NCBI GenBank assembly: GCA_022601435.1
Contig: JAJACQ010000041.1
Coordinates: 1 to 45,449, forward strand
DNA: 45,449 nt
Direction of reading: 5' to 3'
Origin: Chlamydiia bacterium
GTDB lineage: Bacteria; Chlamydiota; Chlamydiia; Chlamydiales; 2-12-FULL-49-11
The notes under the pieces were generated by a model, which saw nothing but the letters and a program-made list of their open reading frames with translations, made no database searches and had not been told where the DNA came from. Numbering within the stretch: the first letter of the stretch is position 1; each line of letters begins with the position of its first letter. Made by a program: the position numbers and the translations under genes. This document shows, piece after piece, positions 8,421-15,373 of this stretch.

Positions 8421-10655
8421 TTAAGTTGTAAGATCGATATATTCAATTGGAGGTGATGAAACCGATACTTTATTATGAGCGGTTTTTTTTGCGAGGGGAA
8501 GCTCTTTATAAGGTGTTTGTGGTCTTTTTTGTGCAGATGAAGACCTGAAGGGAACTATAATTTTTTGTAATTCGTCTGTAGCTGAAAGAGATTCGTTTTT
8601 TAGCCTATCCATTAGTATTAGATCCTCAGAAAACTTCTTTTGTTTTGCATCAGAGCTAGTTTGAACTTTATATGCAGTTTTTGAGATTTTAAGATAGTAT
8701 GAAGTCTCTTTAGAATGTACATTAAAATAGCATCTTATTAATAATTTTAAGTCATTAATGTCATCATCTTCACAAGTGCTTTCTTCTATCTTTTTAAATA
8801 TTTTTCTTATATTTGCTCGTATCCTATTTTTAATTGGGCCTAATGTGTGTTTTTTGTTATTGATTAGTTCCGACTGAAGTTTATGAGGCAACTTCTTAAT
8901 TATTGAGTCAATCTCTTCTGTACTCATTATGAGGTGCTTTTTAGCCGAATTGCATGTCAGGTGTCCTCGCAATTGGTCTTTTGTTTCTCTGTATTTCTCG
9001 TTATTTAAATTATTGATTATTGTAGCTACAAGCTCTTCTTTGGTCCTTTTGTTAGGTCTTTTAGTTTTTTCTAAATGCTTTGTTTTAGAGGTAGAGCTTA
9101 CTGCAGTTGATGCTCTTTTTGTGCGAGCAATTACTGAAGATGCAATAGAGCCAGCTTTTCTTCGTCGCTTCTTAAGTACCTGTACATTATTTCTTGATGC
9201 TCCAGGAATTTGAGATGTTAAAGAAGTTACTGTAGAAGATGTGGAAGATGTAGAAGATGTAGAAGATGTAGAAGATGTAGAAGATGTAGAAGATGTAGAA
9301 GATGTAGAAGATGTAGAAGGTTTAGAAGGTTTAGAAGGTTTAGAAGGTTTAGAAGGTTTAGAAGGTTTAGAAGGTTTAGAAGGTTTAGAAGGTTTAGAAG
9401 GTTTAGAAGGTGTAGTCTTTACAAGCTGCGTGATCTCATCAAGATATTTCAGGCATGTTTTATTTTGTTCTACAAGTTCTTTTATTTGTTTCTTACAAGC
9501 GTCTTTTCTTTCCTTTTTTTCTCTGGTGTATAAAGAATCTGCCATGCTGAGGAAATGTGAAGTTTCTCTAATATATAAATTAAAATGACAATTTATCCAA
9601 TGCTTCAAGAAGCAAGCTTGTCTTTCATTAGGATTCCTTTTTAAACGCTTTAAAAAATCTTTTGTTTTTTCTAATATTGTTGTTTTGACTTCTGCTAATG
9701 GGGTTTCATTTATAGATTCAAATACAGCCTTAACGAACCTAGGAAAATCAGAAGTCATTTCATTAGTTTTGCCTTGATTTATAGGGCGGATCTTGAATCT
9801 ATTAGTATATTGTGATGTGAAATTGCTTCTTGAAGTAGAGTTCTCTATATCTAGAGTGTTTTGAATATTAGTTATCAGATCTTTTAATGTAGGTTTTGAA
9901 GGGCTCCTTTTGCAAACTGTCGGTTTCATCTTTTTAGTTTTTCTTGAAGGAATGCTATGAGGTTTTTTTGCTCTAACTTTAGTTAAATGACCCGGTTGTT
10001 GTTGTGACCTTTGAGTTTTATGGGGATAGGATGTATGAGCAGAAGTGGATGCACCTAGAGACTGACGAGCAAGGTGCGGGTCACGATGACTGTGATTTGA
10101 AACGGTAGCTCGTGTGTGGCTTGTGCTTGGTTGATGTGAATTGGCATTAGAGTTTTGTTGTTGAAATTGAGGATGATAAAGTTGGCGAGGTTGAGGATGT
10201 TGAAGTTGAGCAAAAGGTTGGGGTTGAGCAAAAGGTTGAGATTGAGCAAAAGGTTGAGATTGATAAAGTTGGTGAAGTTGGTGAAGTTGGTGAAGTTGAG
10301 GATATTGAGATTGAGCAGAAGGTTGACGTTGATGAAGTTGAGGTTGTTGTGTTTGGGGATGTTGAGGTTGAGCAGAAGGTTGAGGATGTTGAAGTTGGCG
10401 GAATTGACGTTGATGAAGTTGAGGTTGTTGTGTTTGGGGATGTTGAGGTTGAGGATGTTGAAGTTGATGTTGAGGTTGATAAAGTTGAGGTTGTTGTGTT
10501 TGGGGATGTTGAGGTTGAGCAGAGGTTTGAGACAACTGTTGTAGTAATCCTACCGCTAATTTTACGGTTCTATATGTATCCTGGGTGACTGGGGTATGAG
10601 TAATGGTTGTAGGTATTGTAGTATCAGTATATAAGGTCGGATTAAAATTGAACAT
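8421..10655 (-). CDS. Array gene 5: Q-rich, two modules, PSK/TSS repeats
   Basis: 744 residues. Residues 35-170 are Q/P/L/H-rich. A SHTRATVSNHS segment and a strongly basic region follow (about 205-245, for example RKTKKMKPTVCKR). Module 1 (about 250-405) has the landmark INCHFNLYIRETSHFLS. A PSK repeat (about 412-441) and a TSS repeat (to about 470) link it to a second basic region and module 2 (about 525-690, landmark IRCYFNVHSKETSYYLK). The last residues are SPPIEYIDLTT, which resemble a SUMO-interacting motif of eukaryotes (hydrophobic core followed by D-L-T). The ribosome site is weak. The 3' half and downstream flank are duplicated in array gene 4. Function unknown; basic patches and the terminal motif suggest, but do not show, a nuclear host target. 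Confidence 0.85.
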   Translation of the reverse strand: MFNFNPTLYTDTTIPTTITHTPVTQDTYRTVKLAVGLLQQLSQTSAQPQHPQTQQPQLYQPQHQLQHPQPQHPQTQQPQLHQRQFRQLQHPQPSAQPQHPQTQQPQLHQRQPSAQSQYPQLHQLHQLHQLYQSQPFAQSQPFAQPQPFAQLQHPQPRQLYHPQFQQQNSNANSHQPSTSHTRATVSNHSHRDPHLARQSLGASTSAHTSYPHKTQRSQQQPGHLTKVRAKKPHSIPSRKTKKMKPTVCKRSPSKPTLKDLITNIQNTLDIENSTSRSNFTSQYTNRFKIRPINQGKTNEMTSDFPRFVKAVFESINETPLAEVKTTILEKTKDFLKRLKRNPNERQACFLKHWINCHFNLYIRETSHFLSMADSLYTREKKERKDACKKQIKELVEQNKTCLKYLDEITQLVKTTPSKPSKPSKPSKPSKPSKPSKPSKPSKPSKPSTSSTSSTSSTSSTSSTSSTSSTSSTSSTVTSLTSQIPGASRNNVQVLKKRRRKAGSIASSVIARTKRASTAVSSTSKTKHLEKTKRPNKRTKEELVATIINNLNNEKYRETKDQLRGHLTCNSAKKHLIMSTEEIDSIIKKLPHKLQSELINNKKHTLGPIKNRIRANIRKIFKKIEESTCEDDDINDLKLLIRCYFNVHSKETSYYLKISKTAYKVQTSSDAKQKKFSEDLILMDRLKNESLSATDELQKIIVPFRSSSAQKRPQTPYKELPLAKKTAHNKVSVSSPPIEYIDLTT
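9232..9318. repeat. 9-bp tandem repeat (TSS codons)
   Basis: About nine copies of GTAGAAGAT (one variant with GTGGAAGAT) on the plus strand, coding Thr-Ser-Ser on the minus strand in array gene 5. Confidence 0.9.
9319..9408. repeat. 9-bp tandem repeat (PSK codons)
   Basis: Ten exact copies of GGTTTAGAA, directly abutting the TSS array and coding Pro-Ser-Lys on the minus strand. The two arrays differ by a few bases per unit, so one may derive from the other. Confidence 0.9.
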
Positions 10656-10691
10656 AATGTATTTGTAATTTGTGGTTTATTAAAAAAAAAG

Positions 10692-10720
10692 ATAATAAAA
10701 GATCGTTAATTTATTTTCAA
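10692..10720 (-). promoter_or_regulatory. Promoter of array gene 5
   Basis: TTGAAA (10715-10720) and TATTAT (10692-10697) on the minus strand, 17-bp spacer, about 40 bp upstream of the start codon. Confidence 0.6.
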
Positions 10721-10882
10721 TAGTTATTTGTAAATATCAGTTTCGTATTTATTAATGTGGATAGATTCTTAGTTAATCGGAGCAAGTAGCAAACTTATCC
10801 TAACATAAGGTTATAAAAAAACAAAAAAAATCTAATTATGCTTTTAAGACTTCGATGATGATATAGAAGAGTTTCTATGAGT

Positions 10883-11956
10883 TTACTTTTTCATGAAAAA
10901 ATCAGTTAACAATCTAGTTGTCCATTTACTTGCCATGTAATCTCTACCTTTAACGGCATTGTTAAACTTGATTTTTATATATGTAAAGTTAGCTTCTTGT
11001 TTTTTTAAAGAGATGGAGTGTTTTTTCTTTTGAGCCTTATTGTATGTCATTCTAGGAAGAAAGTCAGAATAGGTCTTTGTTTCAAAAAGATATAACTCCA
11101 CATAGGTAAGAACTAATTCTTGTAAATTTTGAACAATAGCTTCAAAATGCATATGATTAGAAGTTAGTAATTCTATGGAAGTGTGTATTTTTGTTTTAAT
11201 AAATCTCTTAACGTTAGTTAAATTCTTTTGGCAATTTCCATCAATCATAGATTGAATTTCATGCGAAAAAGTTTTTAATTTAAGTTTGAATTGAGCTTGT
11301 TGGTATATATTAAAAGAAGCAAAAAGATTAGACTGTTCCATATCAGTGGCTATTATATCAATACATTTAGAGTTGATGACATTCTTGACAACAAAGTCAA
11401 TTAGCTTTTCTATATTTATAGCTTTAATTTGGGGATGCATTTGGTGTTTAGCCGATGGCTTTAAAGATGAACAATGAGAAATTTGAGAAGTTGTAGCTTT
11501 GCCGGGGATTGTCTGATTTTGCAAATGTAAAGAATGCCCTATAGATGGGGGTGCTATAGGTCCAGTACGTTGTGTGAAAGAGCTTTGTGCATGAGGAGTC
11601 GTAACGACCGCGTTTTGACTGTTTGTTGGAAATGTTGCTACTGGTAGTTGTGGCACTTGTTGGCAAAAAGGATTATAAGGGAATCTAGAAAAATTTGAAT
11701 TCCAGAGTGGATGCGCTTGGGTGAATGCAGTCACGGGAACTGCTTGCCCTTGCAACACGCTCTGAGACTGTGCTGTTCTTGGGTTTTGAGACTGTGCTGT
11801 TCTTGGGTTTTGAGATCGAACAAGTGGTATTGCTATTTGTGTGATAAATCCTGAGCTAGGGGTACTAGAAGAAGACGCGCGTAGTGTATTTTGGTATGTA
11901 GCTGGTTGAGCTTGTCTATTTGGACTTCCATACATGTGCGGGTGTAAATAATTCAT
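10883..11956 (-). CDS. Array gene 6: single-module family member
   Basis: 357 residues, the shortest complete member of the array. Residues 1-165 are a polar low-complexity region rich in Ser, Gln, Thr, Pro and Asn, with a small direct repeat (AQSQNPRT, coded near 11765-11810). The C-terminal part (about 175-350) is predicted helical and carries the family landmark as VLTYVELYLFETKTYSD. The protein ends basic (FFMKK). No signal peptide or enzymatic motif. A good promoter lies 36-65 bp upstream. It is the least repeat-expanded member and may be nearer the ancestral one-module form, which is inference. Function unknown. Confidence 0.8.
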   Translation of the reverse strand: MNYLHPHMYGSPNRQAQPATYQNTLRASSSSTPSSGFITQIAIPLVRSQNPRTAQSQNPRTAQSQSVLQGQAVPVTAFTQAHPLWNSNFSRFPYNPFCQQVPQLPVATFPTNSQNAVVTTPHAQSSFTQRTGPIAPPSIGHSLHLQNQTIPGKATTSQISHCSSLKPSAKHQMHPQIKAINIEKLIDFVVKNVINSKCIDIIATDMEQSNLFASFNIYQQAQFKLKLKTFSHEIQSMIDGNCQKNLTNVKRFIKTKIHTSIELLTSNHMHFEAIVQNLQELVLTYVELYLFETKTYSDFLPRMTYNKAQKKKHSISLKKQEANFTYIKIKFNNAVKGRDYMASKWTTRLLTDFFMKK

Positions 11957-11992
11957 AAGTTGCCTATTGTTTTTTTAAAAAAAATTACAATA

Positions 11993-12022
11993 ATTATACA
12001 ATTATTAAGGGGTTTTTAACAA
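11993..12022 (-). promoter_or_regulatory. Promoter of array gene 6
   Basis: TTGTTA (12017-12022) and a perfect TATAAT (11993-11998) on the minus strand with an 18-bp spacer. Confidence 0.6.
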
Positions 12023-12134
12023 TAATAAAATAGGTTTTTGTGATAATTTTATTAAAAATCTTAATTAACAATAGTGAATTGTATAATTTTTGCAGCTTAG
12101 TTTAAGTAAGTGTTAAAATGACTTTCATCCAATC

Positions 12135-13463
12135 TTATGATTCAAGAGAAGAATCTTTTAATTGATTATACACGTTTTCAAAATTTGCAAATGCTTTCTT
12201 ATACAAATTAATACTTGGTGAAGTTGAGTCTTTTTGACTAATTATATCACAATCCAATTCTTTAATCGTATAAATGATCAGTAGATCATCTTTTAAATAA
12301 ATCAAATTATCAGCAGTAAACTTTTCTTTACTATTGTATAGGTGCTTAAATTGTTGGTTTAAGGACTTAGTGATCTGAGTTAATTGTTTATCTGGAAAGT
12401 GCTTTATAGCTTCGGTATCTCGATACCACTCAGGAAAACGCTCTGAATTGTCATTCATTGCCTTTTCCAAGTCATCCCTTCTTGGTTTTAGTCCTTTTAA
12501 GTGATTTCGTGCTCTATGAAGTTCGTTATAAACTTTTTGGTACAGCTTACCAAGTCTAATAATTTTTTTTAGTGGACTACTTTTACGAGGTGCTTTTGTT
12601 AAAGCATTTTGAGAGGCTAGTATATCATTATTTAAAGTTGCTTCATCTTCAGCTGAAGAAGAGCACTTTCTTTTTTGTTTCAGTGGTTTTTTTGAAGAAG
12701 CTGAAGAAGTTGAAGAAGATTTTTTGCATTTTTTACGACACGCTTTTTTTACCTGTACTGCATTAGTTGAAGAAGACGAAGAAGACGAAGATGACGAAGA
12801 TGACGAAGATGACGAAGATGACGAAGATGACGAAGATGACGAAGATGACGAAGATGACGAAGATGACGAAGATGACGAAGATGACGAAGATGACGAAGAA
12901 GACGAAGAAGACTTTTTGCCTTTTTTACGACGCTTTCTTTTTGTCTGCGGTGTCTTAGTAGTTGAAGATGTTGAAGTGCTATCATCGAGAGGTTCTTGTC
13001 CTAAATCCATTGGATTACTATCTTGTGGCAGTCGAGAGCAAAAACGAGTTTCTGGATCTATTAATGCTACAGGTATCCCATTTTCGAAAAATGTAACTCT
13101 TCTAATGCTGCAATGCGGGATAGGAAATTGAAGGTGTGTACTATGACTAACACTAGCGGTTCCTTGTCGTGTTGAAGTAGTCGCATTTAAATTGCTAGAT
13201 GAAACATTGGATCTCTGCTGTTGATGAGAAGTTGGTTGTGTGTGTGTTCTAGAAGAGTTTGATTCATCAGATGTTCCTGCGAAACGATGGCTGAATGCTA
13301 ATAAAGCAATTGCGGCCGCTTTTATTTGCTGAGCCTCAGATTGTTGTGTTGCAGGGGCGGTAACGTTTAAAGGGCGTGATTCATTTTGTTGCTGAGTATT
13401 TGGATTAGGCCAAGTCGGATTGGAGGTCGTATTAAAGTTTGGGGTTACATTTAAATTATACAT
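12135..13463 (-). CDS. Array gene 7: poly-serine protein with one module
   Basis: 442 residues, ATG after AAAGGAAT. The N-terminal 170 residues are polar (S/T/Q/N). Then come a strongly basic patch (TKRKRRKKGKK, about 172-183), a run of 48 consecutive serines (184-231), and two more basic patches (KKACRKKCKK and KKPLKQKRK). The C-terminal module (about 290-435) has FPEWYRDTEAIKHF, matching FSEWYRTTRL in the second module of the gene starting at 20990, so this module subtype is shared. The YF..ET landmark is weakened here to IIYTIKELDCDIIS. Basic clusters flanking a serine tract look like nuclear-localisation or RNA-binding signals in eukaryotic proteins. No direct evidence of export is visible. 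Function unknown. Confidence 0.82.
   Translation of the reverse strand: MYNLNVTPNFNTTSNPTWPNPNTQQQNESRPLNVTAPATQQSEAQQIKAAAIALLAFSHRFAGTSDESNSSRTHTQPTSHQQQRSNVSSSNLNATTSTRQGTASVSHSTHLQFPIPHCSIRRVTFFENGIPVALIDPETRFCSRLPQDSNPMDLGQEPLDDSTSTSSTTKTPQTKRKRRKKGKKSSSSSSSSSSSSSSSSSSSSSSSSSSSSSSSSSSSSSSSSSSSSSSSSTNAVQVKKACRKKCKKSSSTSSASSKKPLKQKRKCSSSAEDEATLNNDILASQNALTKAPRKSSPLKKIIRLGKLYQKVYNELHRARNHLKGLKPRRDDLEKAMNDNSERFPEWYRDTEAIKHFPDKQLTQITKSLNQQFKHLYNSKEKFTADNLIYLKDDLLIIYTIKELDCDIISQKDSTSPSINLYKKAFANFENVYNQLKDSSLES
12768..12911. repeat. Serine-codon tandem repeat (9-bp unit)
   Basis: 144 bp coding 48 Ser codons in array gene 7. The core is a 9-bp unit (GATGACGAA on the plus strand, mixing TCG, TCA and TCT codons). 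The unit is DNA-level rather than single-codon, so slippage or recombination has probably expanded it. Confidence 0.92.
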
Positions 13464-13817
13464 AAATATTCCTTTAATAAAAGATAACTACTTACAAGTA
13501 TAATATAATATGGTTTTTCGTTAAATGGTAAAGGTTAGTGACTGATGATATTTTTTTCAAAAAAAGTTTTTTGATCTAACTTTTTGAGGTAGAGTAAGTG
13601 TACGATGATGCAAGCTAATCAACTATTAATATAAATCATAAAGAGTCTTTATAAAAAAGCTCTCTTTATGATTTACCTATTAGTGCAAGGCTCTTAAAAA
13701 TATTTTTTATAGTCGCTTAAGAATCTTTTGAAATTCTAGTTTGCAATATAATATTTCTATAGTTTCTATGAATACTTAGCTCTTTCTACGTCTTCTTCCT
13801 TGGTTAGCTGCTGAAGA
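13464..13817. other. Intergenic region between array genes 7 and 8
   Basis: 354 bp. It contains a long inverted repeat at 13633-13674 and, close to 13464, the AT-rich upstream region of array gene 7, whose promoter boxes are weak (TATACT preceded by TTAACG at 16 bp). No coding frame of note was seen in the rest. Confidence 0.4.
13633..13674 (-). terminator. Perfect 13-bp inverted repeat, possible terminator
   Basis: AAATCATAAAGAG (13633-13645) pairs perfectly with CTCTTTATGATTT (13662-13674) across a 16-nt loop. It lies about 145 bp downstream of the stop of array gene 8. The stem is AT-rich and the U-tract is poor, so it may act as a weak terminator or an mRNA 3'-end stabiliser rather than a classical terminator. 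Confidence 0.45.
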
Positions 13818-15005
13818 TCATGAGGATGTAGAGGATGATGGATCTATAATAGTTCGATATTCGCTATAATAATCAGATACTGGTCCTCTTTTAATACTAG
13901 GGGTAAGTTCTCTTAAATATTTTTCTAGAGCGTCTTTTTTTCTTTCTAACTTTCTAATTGAAGTATAGTAATAATATGATTCTGATAATTCATCATGGCT
14001 ATTTTGAATTCTATCAACTGCTTGATACTCTATATCTCTTATTGTATAAAGGTCATGAATATTTTCTATGAATTGTTGCATCCTAGTTTCATTGTCTAAG
14101 GAAATTTCACCTCTACGTATTTTTTTTGCGGCTTGGAATGTTTCTTTTCCTATCTCTATTAATAGAGAGGTATGACTACGATAGAAGTGAAAAAGGTGTA
14201 TTTGTAGCTTGGTTGAGATTCCCATTCTGTATTTTTTTAGATCATCTAGTATTTCTTTATTAACTACTGGTCCATTAGTTATCGTTTCTCTTACATTAGT
14301 CACAGTATTAAAAGCTTTAAAAAACTCAGATGCAAGTTTGCGGAACTTAGCTATCTCAGCTTGTGCTGAGGAAGTTGCAGATGAAGAAGAAGTTACTGCT
14401 GAAGGTGTTGCAGTTAAGGATGATGAAGATGAAGATGATGTTGAAGTGGTTGATATTGAGGGTGTTGCAGATGAAGATGATGAAGAAGAAGATGATGTTG
14501 AAGTGGTTGATGTTGAGGGTGTTGCATATGAAGGTGATGAAGAATTATCCAAAGAGGCTTTTGTGCTGCTCTGATCACTTGTAGCTGAGAATCGAGACCT
14601 TTTTGAAGATGCATCTATAGCTTGTCTTCCGCCAGATCTAGTCTTTTGTGGAGCTTTAAAAGTTGTAGCTCTTGCTCTTGAGGTGCTTTGTGAGGATATA
14701 GCTTGCTTTGGAGATGCTATTGGTATAACCTTACCAGAAGGTAGTACACGTGCGACTGCTTTAACAGAAGCTCTAAGAGGAGCTGTTCCTTTACTGCTAC
14801 TAGTAGTTAAAACTATAGCTTTAGGTAAGTTTCTAACGTTTAATTGGTTGGAAAGACGTGCTGTAGTTCGAGCTTGTTGGCTCAGCTGAGTGATTTGCTG
14901 CGCTTTAACCCCTACATTACCAGTTGGATGCAATCCGCTCTGCTGAGTGGGTTGTTTTTGACCACTTGAGTCAATTGTACTAGTTCTTAGAGCTACATTA
15001 TCCAT
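13818..15005 (-). CDS. Array gene 8: S/T-rich protein with one module
   Basis: 395 residues when started at the ATG at 15005 (MDNVALRTST), which follows an AAGGGAA ribosome site. An in-frame extension up to 15077 exists, but it runs through the -35 and -10 boxes, so the downstream start is right. The N-terminal half is Ser/Thr/Ala/Gln-rich with duplicated PSISTTSTSSSSS-like segments. The module (about 220-375) has ENIHDLYTIRDIEYQAVDR in place of the YF..ET landmark and ends in a charged helix (RKLERKKDALEKYLREL). It has a strong promoter and is monocistronic. Function unknown, grouped with the family on architecture and module pattern. Confidence 0.8.
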   Translation of the reverse strand: MDNVALRTSTIDSSGQKQPTQQSGLHPTGNVGVKAQQITQLSQQARTTARLSNQLNVRNLPKAIVLTTSSSKGTAPLRASVKAVARVLPSGKVIPIASPKQAISSQSTSRARATTFKAPQKTRSGGRQAIDASSKRSRFSATSDQSSTKASLDNSSSPSYATPSTSTTSTSSSSSSSSSATPSISTTSTSSSSSSSLTATPSAVTSSSSATSSAQAEIAKFRKLASEFFKAFNTVTNVRETITNGPVVNKEILDDLKKYRMGISTKLQIHLFHFYRSHTSLLIEIGKETFQAAKKIRRGEISLDNETRMQQFIENIHDLYTIRDIEYQAVDRIQNSHDELSESYYYYTSIRKLERKKDALEKYLRELTPSIKRGPVSDYYSEYRTIIDPSSSTSS

Positions 15006-15048
15006 AAAATTCCCTTTATTAATATTTTTATTTAAATAACTATTATAT

Positions 15049-15077
15049 ATTATATAATAACTTATATTTAATTTCAA
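15049..15077 (-). promoter_or_regulatory. Promoter of array gene 8
   Basis: TTGAAA (15072-15077) and perfect TATAAT (15049-15054) on the minus strand with a 17-bp spacer. The boxes fix the true start codon of the gene at 15005. Confidence 0.7.
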
Positions 15078-15118
15078 TATTAATGTTTAATTATCGATCT
15101 ATAAGGTTAATAACTAAG

Positions 15119-15373
15119 GGGTTGTTTGATTAAGGTGTTTTTATAGGCTTTTAAAGATATATTAGGGCATTTTTGGTGGTTTTGTTGAAGTTAGGGCTAA
15201 AAAAATGATAAGTCAAGAGCCTGTAAAGGGTGCCTTTAAGGTGTAGGCGTATGGCTAGTTTGATTTGATGCTTTTGAAGTGGAGACAGATGAGGACGAGG
15301 TAGACGATGAAGATGATGAGGAAGTGCTATGAAGGGAAGGTCTTTTTATCGATATGCTATTTCCATTTGATCC
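15119..15373 (-). pseudogene. Cut-off 3' end of array gene 9 plus mfd-tail relic
   Basis: Downstream of the TGA at 15374-15376 the same frame stays open for about 45 codons (to TAA at 15236-15238). It encodes ISIKRPSLHSTSS and a Ser run, which matches the C-terminus of array gene 10 (LSKRRSSLHSTSS). Beyond that, 15145-15190 matches the last codons of array gene 10 (TSTKPPRMP), and 15119-15160 resembles the mfd 3' end. The stretch is thus the former gene end, separated by a nonsense codon and decaying. Confidence 0.7.

Noticed and set aside
9241..9588. Plus-strand frame with VED and GLE repeats
   Set aside because: Complement of the TSS and PSK repeats in array gene 5. No start signal.
12724..13131. 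Acidic DDE-repeat and MTK-repeat plus-strand frames
   Set aside because: Complement of the 48-serine tract of array gene 7.
15005..15077. N-terminal extension of array gene 8 (MKLNISYYIIYN...)
   Set aside because: It covers the TTGAAA and TATAAT boxes and part of the leader; the start at 15005 has the ribosome site.
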